Positions 26,164 to 34,627 of a stretch of 64,000 nucleotides of DNA are shown here, piece after piece. The stretch comes from Sandaracinaceae bacterium (GTDB lineage Bacteria > Myxococcota_A > Polyangia > Polyangiales > Houyiibacteriaceae), in assembly GCA_020633055.1 (NCBI GenBank), contig JACKEJ010000006.1, positions 558,001 to 622,000 on the forward strand, given 5' to 3'. How positions within the stretch are numbered: the first letter of the stretch is position 1; each line of letters begins with the position of its first letter. The translations under genes were made by a program, and so were the position numbers. The notes below the pieces were generated by a model. It worked only from the letters and a program-made list of their open reading frames with translations, did no database searches and was not told where the DNA came from.

Positions 26164-27201
26164 ATGCCCAAGCCATCCAGCTCCATCTCACGCGCCTCGC
26201 GCGCGACGCGCGTCTCTCAGTTCCTCGCGGCCCTCGCCCTGGTCGCTGCGGCCCCGGCCGCACTCTCCGCCGGCGGTTGTGGCGGCGGTGGCGGACGGAC
26301 CACCACGCCCGAAGCGGAGGACGGAGTGCGCGGCGCCGTGACGGTGGAGAACCGCAGCCAGCTCCAGGTCTGCTCGCTGATGCTCATGTACGACGGCGGC
26401 TACGCCACGCAGGAGGTCGAGCTCGCACCCGGCGCCAGCGCGCAGCTCGATGTGCAGGGGGACACCAACCGGCTCTATGTCACCGAGTGCGGAGGGGAGC
26501 GCAGCCTGCTCGGTCATCCCATGAACTGGTATGGCACGCCCCAGGGTCCGGCCGAGATGCTGCAGAACCTCCAGCACGACCGCATCGTGCTGTACGACCC
26601 CGGTCAGGCCCCGGCAGACGCCACGGACCACCGCGCGGTGGCGCTCAACCCGCGCCCCATCTCCGACTGGATCTTCTGGCAGCCGCCCGCCGACTCGGGG
26701 CTCGCGCAGGAGTTCCACCAAGCGCTGCTGCAGAAGGCGCAGCGCGAGAGCTGGAGCGAGAATCTGGTGTTCTCGGTGATCATCAGCGGCTGGAGCGAGA
26801 CCCGCAACCGCTACACCGGCATCCTCACCGGGCGCAGCGCGCAGGCCGCGGGCTTCGCGCGCTGGCCCGACGGACACTGCACCATGCAGGCCTTCGGCTA
26901 CACGCAGGGGCACGACGGCTACGACTACGCGGGCGCGCTCCAGGTGGGCGTCAGCACGCAGCTCCACATCCCGTGCGCCGCGCTCGAGTACGCCGCAGGA
27001 CTTGCGGGAGCCAGCCCGAACAGCGAAGCGGCACCCGGCTCGAGCGGCGGCGGGAGCGCGGGCGGCGCGACGACCGGCGGTGGCATGTGCACCAACACCT
27101 GCCGCACCGCGAACGACGGGGAGTGTGACGACGGCGGCCCCAACTCGCTCTACAGCGTGTGCCAGCTGGGGACGGACTGCGCGGACTGCGGGGCACGCTG
27201 A
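26164..27201 (+). CDS. Exported protein with Cys-rich C-terminus
   Basis: A 345-residue protein starting at ATG 26164. The N-terminus is basic followed by LAALALVAAAPAALSAGGCG, a signal peptide with a possible lipobox (AGGC). The middle (VTVENRSQLQVCSLMLMYDG, VVFSVIISGWSETRNRYTG) is a beta-type domain I do not recognise. A Gly/Ser linker leads to a C-terminal 40-residue module with seven cysteines, CTNTCRTANDGECDDGG and CQLGTDCADCG, like those ending many Polyangiales surface proteins. Codon usage matches its surroundings. Same strand as the response regulator, 177 bases downstream, with nothing seen in between. Confidence 0.7.
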   Translation: MPKPSSSISRASRATRVSQFLAALALVAAAPAALSAGGCGGGGGRTTTPEAEDGVRGAVTVENRSQLQVCSLMLMYDGGYATQEVELAPGASAQLDVQGDTNRLYVTECGGERSLLGHPMNWYGTPQGPAEMLQNLQHDRIVLYDPGQAPADATDHRAVALNPRPISDWIFWQPPADSGLAQEFHQALLQKAQRESWSENLVFSVIISGWSETRNRYTGILTGRSAQAAGFARWPDGHCTMQAFGYTQGHDGYDYAGALQVGVSTQLHIPCAALEYAAGLAGASPNSEAAPGSSGGGSAGGATTGGGMCTNTCRTANDGECDDGGPNSLYSVCQLGTDCADCGAR

Positions 27202-27205
27202 AGCG

Positions 27206-27211
27206 TATACT
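27206..27211 (+). promoter_or_regulatory. Candidate -10 element (TATACT)
   Basis: TATACT, rare in this GC-rich sequence, lies 9 bases before ATG 27221. That ATG is in frame with the DUF2845 gene, whose better-supported start is at 27275. No good -35 is visible. Confidence 0.35.
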
Positions 27212-27274
27212 CCGGGCGTCATGAGGTGGGCGAGCTGGCACGCGGTCCGCTACCCTGACGCTCGGAGGACCCTC

Positions 27275-27619
27275 ATGCGACTCTTGCTCTCGTGTCTGGC
27301 CGTGCTGGCCGCGTTCGCGTTCATCGACCCGGCCCCCGCGCAGGCCCTGCGCTGCGGCACGCGCCTCGTGCGCGAGGGCGACACCCCCAGCCAAGTCCGT
27401 GAGCGCTGCGGCGAGCCCGACGACATCATCACCACCACCGAGACGCGTTCGCGGACGGTGCACCGTCGCGTGTCGGGCGTGATCGTCTCCGACACCGTCA
27501 GCGTCGAGGTGCGCGTGGTGCAGTGGGTCTACAACTTCGGTCCGCAGCGTTTCATGCGCCGCCTGGTCTTCGAAGACGGCCTGCTGGTGGACATCGAGGA
27601 GCTCGGGCGCGGCAACTGA
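27275..27619 (+). CDS. DUF2845-like small periplasmic protein
   Basis: A 114-residue protein with GGAGGA 8 bases before ATG 27275. MRLLLSCLAVLAAFAFIDPA followed by PAQA is a signal peptide. The mature part, LRCGTRLVREGDTPSQVRER followed by CGEPDDI, is the typical DUF2845/SmpA-like opening in which a Cys-Gly pair and GD-x(4)-V-x(2)-xCG-x-P recur; it continues with VVQWVYNFGPQRFMRRLVFE, the beta strands of this BamE-like fold. An in-frame ATG at 27221 would add 18 residues before the signal. Function unknown; the two cysteines may form a disulphide. Confidence 0.75.
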   Translation: MRLLLSCLAVLAAFAFIDPAPAQALRCGTRLVREGDTPSQVRERCGEPDDIITTTETRSRTVHRRVSGVIVSDTVSVEVRVVQWVYNFGPQRFMRRLVFEDGLLVDIEELGRGN

Positions 27620-27630
27620 GCCGTCGCGAG

Positions 27631-27648
27631 AGCGACCGAATGGTCGTT
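27631..27648. terminator. Hairpin between convergent genes
   Basis: AGCGACC and GGTCGTT pair around the tetraloop GAAT, in the 69-base gap between the convergent DUF2845 gene and the FKBP gene that ends the ilv-leu-cimA cluster. There is no U-tract, so it may be a weak bidirectional terminator or only a 3' stabilising stem. Confidence 0.35.
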
Positions 27649-27688
27649 CCTCGCACACGAGACGTCCGTACCTGCGCGTCGCTGGGCG

Positions 27689-28633
27689 CTACTCGTAGCT
27701 GAGCAGCGTGACGTCGAACACGAGCATCCCCTGCGGCCTGCCTGGCGCGTTGCCGTATGCAAGCTGCGCCGGGATCCAGAAGCGGCGCTTCTCGCCCACC
27801 ACCATGAGCTGCACGCCCTCGGTCCACCCCAGGATCACCGCGCTCAGCGGGAACGTCGCGGGGCGTCCGCGCGTGATGGACGAGTCGAACATCGCACCGT
27901 CCGTCGTCCAGCCCGAATAGTGGACCGTGACGCGGCTGTCCCGGCTCGGGTGTGCGCTGCCGCTGCCCGCCCACACGACCTCGGACGCGAGTCCGCTGGC
28001 CGTGACCTCCGCGTGGGATGGTGGGGAGGCGACGTCCTCCGGAACGTCCGGCGGGGACGCCTCCACGCCGAGCAGCTCGATGTCGTACACCAGCATGCCG
28101 GCGGGACCGTTCGAGCTCCCATCATAGGCGAGCACCTCCGGGATCCACATGCGCCGCTGCTCGCCCTCGCGCATGAGCATCAGGCCTTCGGCCCAGCCCG
28201 GGATCATGGCCCTCAGCGGGAAGGCCCGGGCGACGTCGGCTTCCAAGGTCGTGTCGAACGTGTTTCCGTCGGTGGTCCAGCCGGTGTAGCGCACCACGAC
28301 GACGTCTTGCGCGCGTGGGTGAGCACCCGTGCCTGGGTAGAGCAGGCGTGACCACAGCCCGCTGGGGGTCCTCTCCGCGTACGCGGGCGGCGCCGTGACG
28401 TCCGCGGGCGCCTCGACCGTGAGCGGCGGACGCGGCATGTTCAACGTCGGCGGCGGCTCGGGCGTCATGGGCGTCACGACCGGCACGGGCGTCGTGGTGA
28501 CGTGCTCCGTGCTCGACGAGGTGCCCCCGCAGCCGAGCCAACCGCTGGAACCTGCCAGCAGCGCGCACAGCGCCAAGCGTGTACGTCTCGCAGGGCGATG
28601 CGGCACGCGCAGGCCTCGGACCTCACGCGCCAC
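27689..28633 (-). CDS. Lipoprotein with two tandem FKBP-type peptidyl-prolyl isomerase domains
   Basis: A 314-residue protein. The signal RLALCALLAGSSGWLGCGG has a lipobox-like LGC, followed by a Thr/Pro-rich linker. Two FKBP domains follow at about residues 85-190 and 205-313. Each has the VxVxYTGW or VTVHYSGWTTDG strand, FD in TFDTT or MFDSS, a PLxxxIxGWxEGxxLM loop and MLVYDIELL or MLVFDVTLL as last strand. FKBPs speed proline isomerisation in protein folding; here probably at the cell envelope. GTG 28633 lies 6 bases after the cimA stop, so it may be read through from the amino-acid operon although its role is unrelated. Confidence 0.8.
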   Translation of the reverse strand: MAREVRGLRVPHRPARRTRLALCALLAGSSGWLGCGGTSSSTEHVTTTPVPVVTPMTPEPPPTLNMPRPPLTVEAPADVTAPPAYAERTPSGLWSRLLYPGTGAHPRAQDVVVVRYTGWTTDGNTFDTTLEADVARAFPLRAMIPGWAEGLMLMREGEQRRMWIPEVLAYDGSSNGPAGMLVYDIELLGVEASPPDVPEDVASPPSHAEVTASGLASEVVWAGSGSAHPSRDSRVTVHYSGWTTDGAMFDSSITRGRPATFPLSAVILGWTEGVQLMVVGEKRRFWIPAQLAYGNAPGRPQGMLVFDVTLLSYE

Positions 28634-28639
28634 GGGCGC

Positions 28640-30250
28640 CTAGCCCTCGTCCTCGAGCGCGTGCCCCGTCTCGAGCCGGATGGCGTACTCGAGGCTGTCC
28701 ACCAGGGCCAGCAGCGAGGCCTCGATGATGTTCGTGGACGCGCCGACGGTGCTCCACGACTCGTCGTGGCTGCGGCTGTCGATCAGCACGCGCACGGTGG
28801 CGCTCGTGCCGTTCTTGCCGTCCAGGATGCGCACCTTGTAGTCGCTCAGGTGGACGTCCGCGACGGCGGGGTACGTGGCCCGGATGGCCTTGCGGATGGC
28901 CTGGTCGAGCGCGCTCACGGGGCCGTTCCCCTCGCCTGCGGTGTGCACCACGTCCCCATGGATGCGCAGCTTCACCGTGGCCTCCGAGAACATCTCGCTG
29001 CCCACGCGCTTGCCGACCGCCGTCTGGAACTCGAGCACCTCGAAGGGCGCCTCGTAGCTGGACTCGCTGCGCGCCATCAGCAGCGCAACGCTGGCCTCGG
29101 CCGCCTCGTAGGCGAAGCCCTGCGCTTCGGCGCGCTTGATCTGCTCGAGCACGGCGGCGCCCTCGGTGGAGGACACCGTCACGCCCAGCTCCTCGGCCTT
29201 GCTCAGCACGTTGGCGCGACCGGACAGCTCGCTGACGACCACGCGGCACTCGTTGCCCACCAGCTCGGGCTCGATGTGCTGGTAGCTCGCGGGGTGGCGA
29301 CGGATGGCGGCCACGTGCACGCCGCCCTTGTGCGCGAAGGCGCTGCGCCCGACGTAGGCCGCGTGCTCGTTGGCCGGCACGTTGGCCACCTCCGCCACGA
29401 AGTGGGACAGGTCGTACAGCTCGCCCAGGCGCCCTGCGGGCAAGCAGGTGAGCCCGAGCTTGAGCTCGATGTCCGGGATGATGGCGCACAGGTTGGCGTT
29501 GCCGCAGCGCTCACCGTAGCCGTTGATGGTGCCCTGCACGTGACGCGCACCCGCGCGCACAGCCGCCAGCGTATTGGCCACACCACAGCCGCCGTCGTCG
29601 TGCACGTGGGCCCCCAGCTCGATGTCCGGGCCCAGCTCCGCGCGCACCGCGCGCACGATCTCGTCGACCTCCCACGGCATGGACCCGCCGTTGGTGTCAC
29701 ACAGCACCAGCGTGCTGGCCCCACCCCGTTGCGCAGCCCGCAGCGTCGCCAGCGCGTAGCCCGCATCCGCCTTGTAGCCGTCGAAGAAGTGCTCGGCGTC
29801 GTAGATGGCGTGGCGCTTGGCCTCCACCAGAAAGCGCAGGCTGTCCTCGATCATCTCGAGGTTGGTGTCCAGCGACGTGCGCAGGATCTCGGTGACGTGC
29901 ATGTTCCACGTCTTGCCGAAGATGGTGCACACCGAGGTGCCCGCCTCCACCAGCTTCTGCAGCTGGGGGTCCTCCGCAGCCAGCACGTTGGCGCGGCGGG
30001 TGCTGCCGAAGGCCGTGATGCGCGCGTTGGTCCACGTCAGCTCGCGCGCCCGCTCGAAGAACTCGACGTCCTTCGGGTTGCTGCCCGGCCAGCCGCCCTC
30101 GATGAACGCCACCCCGAACGCGTCCAGGCGCTCCGCAATCTTGATCTTGTCGTCGCACGAGAGGCTCATGCCCTCGCCCTGCGTGCCATCGCGCAGGGTC
30201 GTGTCGTAGACGTGCACCAAGGGAGTGCGTGGACTTTCGGCGTCGCTCAT
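28640..30250 (-). CDS. cimA: (R)-citramalate synthase
   Basis: Citramalate synthase condenses pyruvate and acetyl-CoA; with LeuCD and LeuB this gives 2-oxobutyrate for isoleucine without threonine deaminase. The 536-residue protein opens with YDTTLRDGTQGEGMSLSCDD, the metal-binding start of HMG-lyase-like synthases. HVHDDGGCGVANTLAAVRAG is the catalytic-site segment and NGYGERCGNANLCAIIPDIE the following strand, both typical of CimA rather than LeuA. The C-terminal 130 residues are the LeuA-type allosteric domain, so isoleucine feedback is likely. It follows leuD by 61 bases in the operon, close to the LeuCD enzymes it depends on. Confidence 0.88.
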   Translation of the reverse strand: MSDAESPRTPLVHVYDTTLRDGTQGEGMSLSCDDKIKIAERLDAFGVAFIEGGWPGSNPKDVEFFERARELTWTNARITAFGSTRRANVLAAEDPQLQKLVEAGTSVCTIFGKTWNMHVTEILRTSLDTNLEMIEDSLRFLVEAKRHAIYDAEHFFDGYKADAGYALATLRAAQRGGASTLVLCDTNGGSMPWEVDEIVRAVRAELGPDIELGAHVHDDGGCGVANTLAAVRAGARHVQGTINGYGERCGNANLCAIIPDIELKLGLTCLPAGRLGELYDLSHFVAEVANVPANEHAAYVGRSAFAHKGGVHVAAIRRHPASYQHIEPELVGNECRVVVSELSGRANVLSKAEELGVTVSSTEGAAVLEQIKRAEAQGFAYEAAEASVALLMARSESSYEAPFEVLEFQTAVGKRVGSEMFSEATVKLRIHGDVVHTAGEGNGPVSALDQAIRKAIRATYPAVADVHLSDYKVRILDGKNGTSATVRVLIDSRSHDESWSTVGASTNIIEASLLALVDSLEYAIRLETGHALEDEG

Positions 30251-30311
30251 CGTGGGAGGCTCTACTGCTGCGGGGGACGGGGTCGGGCCAGGGAGACCGG
30301 CCCGAGGCGGC

Positions 30312-30899
30312 TCACGGGCGGGACTGCTCGTACTTCGCGATCTGCTCCTCGAAGCCGAGGATGTAGCCCAGCTGGTCGATGCCGTTGAGCAAGCAGTGTT
30401 TCGCGAAGCCGTCGACCGGGAACGACACCTGCTCGCCGTCGGGCAGCGTCAGGGTCTGCGACTCGAGGTCGATCTTGACGCGCGCCGCGCGGTCCGCGTT
30501 GACGGTCGCCATGAGCTTCTTGTGCACGTCCTTGCTGACCTCGATGGGCAACAGGCCGTTCTTCAGTGAGTTGCTCTTGAAGATGTCCGCGAAGCTGGTG
30601 GTGATGATGGCGCGCAGGCCCCACCCGACGAGCGCCCAGGGCGCGTGCTCGCGCGAGCTGCCGCAGCCGAAGTTGTCGCCGGCGAGGAGCACGGAGGCCC
30701 CTTGACTCTCGGGCTGGTTCAGCACGAAGTCGGGCTTGTCGCTGCCGTCGGGCAGGTAGCGCCAGTCGCAGAAGAGGCTCGCGCCCAGGCCGTCCTTGTC
30801 GGTGACCTTGAGGAAGCGGGCGGGGATGATCTGGTCGGTGTCGACGTTCTCCGCGGGGAGGGGGACGACGTGGGACTCGAGGGTCGTGAACTTGGCCAT
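30312..30899 (-). CDS. leuD: 3-isopropylmalate dehydratase small subunit
   Basis: LeuD and LeuC isomerise 2-isopropylmalate to 3-isopropylmalate in leucine synthesis and act on citramalate in the pyruvate route to isoleucine. The 195-residue length matches the bacterial-type small subunit (E. coli about 201). Motifs include VDTDQIIPARFLK near the N-terminus, the swivelling-domain signature LLAGDNFGCGSSREHAPWAL (about residues 70-89), and IIAFADIFK-like ITTSFADIFKSNSLKNGLLP. It lies 51 bases downstream of leuC on the same strand. Confidence 0.92.
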   Translation of the reverse strand: MAKFTTLESHVVPLPAENVDTDQIIPARFLKVTDKDGLGASLFCDWRYLPDGSDKPDFVLNQPESQGASVLLAGDNFGCGSSREHAPWALVGWGLRAIITTSFADIFKSNSLKNGLLPIEVSKDVHKKLMATVNADRAARVKIDLESQTLTLPDGEQVSFPVDGFAKHCLLNGIDQLGYILGFEEQIAKYEQSRP

Positions 30900-30950
30900 G
30901 GTGGTCTGTGGCTTTCGGTCGAAGTGACGATGGAAGGGGAGGGCGGCGGC

Positions 30951-32363
30951 TCAGCCGAGCAGCTCGCGCACGTCCGTGACCTTGCCGGTGACGGCGGCTG
31001 CGGCGGCGGTGAGCGGCGAGGCGAGGATGGTGCGCCCACCCTTGCCCTGACGGCCCTCGAAGTTGCGGTTGCTCGTGCTCACGGCGTACTGCCCGGGCTC
31101 GAGGTTGTCGCCGTTCATGGCGATGCACATGGAGCAGCCGGGCTCGCGCCACTCGGCGCCGGCCTCGACGAAGATCTTGTCGAGCCCCTCGGACTCGGCC
31201 AGCTTCTTGATGTCGTGCGAGCCGGGAACGACCAGCGTGCGCACGCCCTGCACCTTGCGGCCCTTGAAGACGCTGGCGGCCGCGCGCAGGTCCTCGATGC
31301 GCGAGTTGGTGCACGAGCCGATGAACACCACGTCCACCTTGTGGCCCAGCAGGCTCTCGCCCGGCGTGATGCCCATGTAGTCCATGGCCTTCTCGTACGC
31401 GGCCCGCTCGCTGCCCTCGAAGGCGTCGGCGGTGGGCGTGCTCTCGGTCACGCCCATGCCCATGCCGGGGTTCGTGCCGTAGGTGATCATCGGCGTCAGC
31501 GCGGACGCGTCGATCTCCACCAGGCGGTCGTAGGTGGCGCCCGGGTCGCTGGGCAGCTGCTTCCAGCGGGCCACGGCGGCGTCCCAGTCGGCGCCCTGCG
31601 GCGCGAACTCGCGGCCCTTGATGAACTCGAAGGTCTTCTCGTCGGGGGCGATCATGCCCGCGCGCGCGCCGGCCTCGATGCTCATGTTGCAGACCGTCAT
31701 GCGGCCCTGCATCGACAGGTCGCGGATGGCGCTGCCGGTGTACTCGATGACGTAGCCCGTCGCGCCGCCGGTGCCGATCTTGGCGCACAGCGCGAGGATG
31801 ATGTCCTTGGCGGTGACGCCTGGAGCCAGCGTGCCCTCGACGCGCACCTCGAGGGTCTTGGGGCGGGTCTGCAGCAGGCACTGCGACGCGAGCACGTGCT
31901 CCACCTCGCTGGTGCCGATGCCGAACGCCAGCGCGCCGAACGCGCCGTGCGTGGAGGTGTGGCTGTCGCCGCACACGATGGTCTTGCCCGGCTGCGTCAG
32001 GCCGCGCTCGGGGCCCACCACGTGCACGATGCCGTTCTTCAGGTTGCCCAGCCCGTAGAGGGTGATGCCGAACTCCTCGCAGTTGGCGGTGAGCATGTCC
32101 AGCTGCGCCGCGGCCTGCGCGTCGATGACCTTCAGCTTCTTCGGGTCGGTCGGCGTGCTGTGGTCCATGGTCGCCAGGGTGTTCTCTGGCCGACGCACCT
32201 TGAGCCCGCGCTCGCGCAGCCCGGTGAAGGCCTGCGGCGACGTGACCTCGTGGATGAGGTGCAGGTCGATGTAGAGCACCGCGGGGCGGCCCTCTTCTTC
32301 GGCGACGACGTGCTGTTCCCAGACCTTCTCGAACAAGGTCTTCGGCTGGTTCTGACTGGACAT
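30951..32363 (-). CDS. leuC: 3-isopropylmalate dehydratase large subunit
   Basis: A 470-residue aconitase-family subunit that carries the [4Fe-4S] cluster and pairs with LeuD. The start is ATG 32363 (MSSQNQPKTLFEKVWEQHVV). LYIDLHLIHEVTSPQAFTGL is the typical N-terminal strand with the active-site Asp and His, and TVCGDSHTSTHGAFGALAFG-type sequence (written here as IVCGDSHTSTHGAFG) and VVFIGSCTNSRIEDLRAAA contain the first cluster Cys. CSMCIAMNGDNLEPGQYAVS holds the other two. Length matches the E. coli enzyme (466). It is preceded by leuA (37-base gap) and followed by leuD. Confidence 0.92.
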   Translation of the reverse strand: MSSQNQPKTLFEKVWEQHVVAEEEGRPAVLYIDLHLIHEVTSPQAFTGLRERGLKVRRPENTLATMDHSTPTDPKKLKVIDAQAAAQLDMLTANCEEFGITLYGLGNLKNGIVHVVGPERGLTQPGKTIVCGDSHTSTHGAFGALAFGIGTSEVEHVLASQCLLQTRPKTLEVRVEGTLAPGVTAKDIILALCAKIGTGGATGYVIEYTGSAIRDLSMQGRMTVCNMSIEAGARAGMIAPDEKTFEFIKGREFAPQGADWDAAVARWKQLPSDPGATYDRLVEIDASALTPMITYGTNPGMGMGVTESTPTADAFEGSERAAYEKAMDYMGITPGESLLGHKVDVVFIGSCTNSRIEDLRAAASVFKGRKVQGVRTLVVPGSHDIKKLAESEGLDKIFVEAGAEWREPGCSMCIAMNGDNLEPGQYAVSTSNRNFEGRQGKGGRTILASPLTAAAAAVTGKVTDVRELLG

Positions 32364-32400
32364 CTTCGGTTCTCTTCTCGTCGGGAGGGGCGTGTGGCGC

Positions 32401-34053
32401 TCAGGCCGAGGCTTCGGAGGCGGCCTCGTCGTCACGCGCGGAGCTGTTCTGTTGTACGGAGAGCAAGCGGTTGAGCGACGCCAGGTAGGCCTTGGCGCTC
32501 GCGACGATGACGTCGGTGTGCGCCCCGTGGCCGTGGTAGACGCGCGCGCGGCTGCCTCCGCTCTGAGGGTTGATGCGGCTCTCGTCGCCGCCTTCGGGTT
32601 CGTCGTCCCAGCGGACGCGGACGTTGACCTCACCCAGCGCGTCGATGCCGCGGGTGACGGACTGCACGCTGTACTCGAGCAGCGTCACGGGCAGCTTCAC
32701 CACCTGCTGGATGGCCATGTACACGGCGTCCACCGGGCCCGTGCCCACGGCGGACACCGTGCGCAGCTCGCCGTCGGGGCAGCCGAGGCGCACCGTGGCG
32801 GTGGGCATGCCCGTGCCGCACGTGACCTGCAGCTGGTCCAGGCGGTAGAGCTCCTCGGGCTGGTAGAGCTCGTCGCTCACCAGCGCGAGCAGGTCTGCGT
32901 CCGTGATGTGCTTCTTCTTGTCGGCCAGGTCCTTGAAGCGCGTGAACGCCTTGTGCAGCTCGGCGCCGATGAGCGGGTAGCCCAGCTCCGAGAGGCGGTT
33001 GGCGAACGCGGCGCGCCCCGAGTGCTTGCCGAGCACGAGCAGGCTCTGGCTGGCCCCCACCGTCTCGGGCCGCATGATCTCGTAGGTCTCCTGGTTCTTG
33101 AGCATCCCGTCCTGGTGGATGCCCGCCTCGTGCGCGAACGCGTTGGCGCCGACGATGGCCTTGTTGGGCTGCACCGACATGCCCGTCACCTTGCTGACCA
33201 GGCGGCTGATGCGGGTGAGCTGCGTGCTGTCGATGTGCGTGCCCAGCTTGAAGTGGTCGTTGCGCACCTTGAGCGCCATGACCACCTCCTCCAGCGACGC
33301 GTTGCCGGCGCGCTCCCCGATGCCGTTGACCGCCACCTCCACCTGACGCGCGCCGTTCTGCACCGCCGCGAGGCTGTTGGCGACGGCGAGGCCCAGGTCG
33401 TTGTGGCAGTGCACGCTGATGATGGCGCGCTCGATGCCCGAGACGTTCTCGTGGATGAGCTTGATGCGGCGACCGAACTCGTCCGGCGTGGTGTAGCCCA
33501 CGGTGTCCGGGATGTTGATGGTCGTCGCGCCCGCCTCGATGGCCGCCTGGATGGCCTCGTAGAGGAACTCCATCTCGGTGCGCCCCGCGTCCTCGGGGCT
33601 GAACTCGATGTCCTCACACAGGCTGCGGGCGTAGCCCACCATCTCCGTGATGCGCTCGAGCACCTCGGCCTTGGACATGCGCAGCTTGTGCTCGCGGTGG
33701 ATGGGCGAGGTCGCGAGGAAGGTGTGGATGCGCGGGTGCTTGGCCGGCGAGACGGCCTCCCACGCCTTGTCGATGTCGCCCTTGGCGGCGCGGGCCAGCG
33801 AGCACACGCGCGGTGGCTCGGCGACGGGCCGCCCTTCGACGGCCAAGACGCCCACGCTCGCCGCGATGCCCTGGACGGCCTTGAGGTCGTCGGGGGAGGC
33901 CGCCGCGAAGCCCGCCTCGATCACGTCCACACCTAGTCGACTCAGCGTCTTGGCCACCTCGAGCTTCTCGCTGCTCGTCATGGTGGCTCCCGGGGACTGC
34001 TCCCCGTCGCGCAAGGTAGTGTCGAAGATGCGTACGTGGTCGGACTGGGACAT
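32401..34053 (-). CDS. leuA: 2-isopropylmalate synthase
   Basis: A 550-residue enzyme that condenses 2-oxoisovalerate with acetyl-CoA, the first step of leucine synthesis. FDTTLRDGEQSPGATMTSSE is the metal-binding start, HCHNDLGLAVANSLAAVQNG the catalytic segment and NGIGERAGNASLEEVVMALK the signature that separates LeuA from CimA. HQDGMLKNQETYEIMRPETV follows. The C-terminal allosteric domain (about residues 390-530) suggests leucine feedback. The last 25 residues (QNSSARDDEAASEASA) are an acidic tail not usual in the family. It lies between ilvH and leuC. Confidence 0.92.
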   Translation of the reverse strand: MSQSDHVRIFDTTLRDGEQSPGATMTSSEKLEVAKTLSRLGVDVIEAGFAAASPDDLKAVQGIAASVGVLAVEGRPVAEPPRVCSLARAAKGDIDKAWEAVSPAKHPRIHTFLATSPIHREHKLRMSKAEVLERITEMVGYARSLCEDIEFSPEDAGRTEMEFLYEAIQAAIEAGATTINIPDTVGYTTPDEFGRRIKLIHENVSGIERAIISVHCHNDLGLAVANSLAAVQNGARQVEVAVNGIGERAGNASLEEVVMALKVRNDHFKLGTHIDSTQLTRISRLVSKVTGMSVQPNKAIVGANAFAHEAGIHQDGMLKNQETYEIMRPETVGASQSLLVLGKHSGRAAFANRLSELGYPLIGAELHKAFTRFKDLADKKKHITDADLLALVSDELYQPEELYRLDQLQVTCGTGMPTATVRLGCPDGELRTVSAVGTGPVDAVYMAIQQVVKLPVTLLEYSVQSVTRGIDALGEVNVRVRWDDEPEGGDESRINPQSGGSRARVYHGHGAHTDVIVASAKAYLASLNRLLSVQQNSSARDDEAASEASA

Positions 34054-34080
34054 GCTGAGGGGGACTCCTGTTTCCCGGGT

Positions 34081-34626
34081 CTACTCGGCCGCGCGAACCG
34101 GTCGCGCGTTCACGGTGGGGTGCCCTGGGCGCGGCGCGACGGAGCCGCGCATCATCGAGATGGTGCCGGTCTGGACCATCTCCTCGACGCCGAAGGGGGT
34201 GAGCACGGCCAGGAACGCGTCGATGCGCGTCTGCGAGTCCGTGATCTCGAACGTGATGGTGTCGACCGACATGTCCGCGGTGCGCGCCTTGAAGACGTCG
34301 GCCACCTGCAGCAGCTCGGCCCGACGGGCGGGGGGCGCGGCCACCTTCACCAGCGCCAGCGCGATGTCCACGCTGGGCAGGTCGGTGATGTCATCCACCC
34401 ACAGCACGTTCACGAGCTTGTAGAGGTTGGACTCGATGCGCTTGGCCTTGTCGACGTCGGACTCGATCACGATGGTCATGCGCGACACGCCGACCTCGTT
34501 GGTGTTGCCCACGTTCAACGAGTGGATGTTGAAGTTTCGCCGCCGAAAGAGAGACGAGACGCGGTTCAGGACACCGGGCTTGTCTTCGACGTACACGACG
34601 AACGTGCGGTAGCTCGCTTCGCTCAT
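34081..34626 (-). CDS. ilvH: Acetolactate synthase small (regulatory) subunit
   Basis: A 181-residue ACT-domain protein that regulates the large subunit IlvB and confers valine feedback. RTFVVYVEDKPGVLNRVSSL followed by FRRRNFNIHSLNVGNTNE is the N-terminal ACT domain. MTIVIESDVDKAKRIESNLY and LVNVLWVDDITDLP complete it, and the second half carries ADVFKARTADMSVDTITFEI. The C-terminal 25 residues are longer than usual and Pro/Arg-rich. ATG 34626 is one base after the ilvB stop region, so the two subunits are coupled. Confidence 0.92.
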   Translation of the reverse strand: MSEASYRTFVVYVEDKPGVLNRVSSLFRRRNFNIHSLNVGNTNEVGVSRMTIVIESDVDKAKRIESNLYKLVNVLWVDDITDLPSVDIALALVKVAAPPARRAELLQVADVFKARTADMSVDTITFEITDSQTRIDAFLAVLTPFGVEEMVQTGTISMMRGSVAPRPGHPTVNARPVRAAE

Positions 34627-34627
34627 T

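Noticed and set aside
28502..30388. 628-codon plus-strand frame
   Set aside because: Antisense of cimA; rich in His, Val and Arg with no motif.
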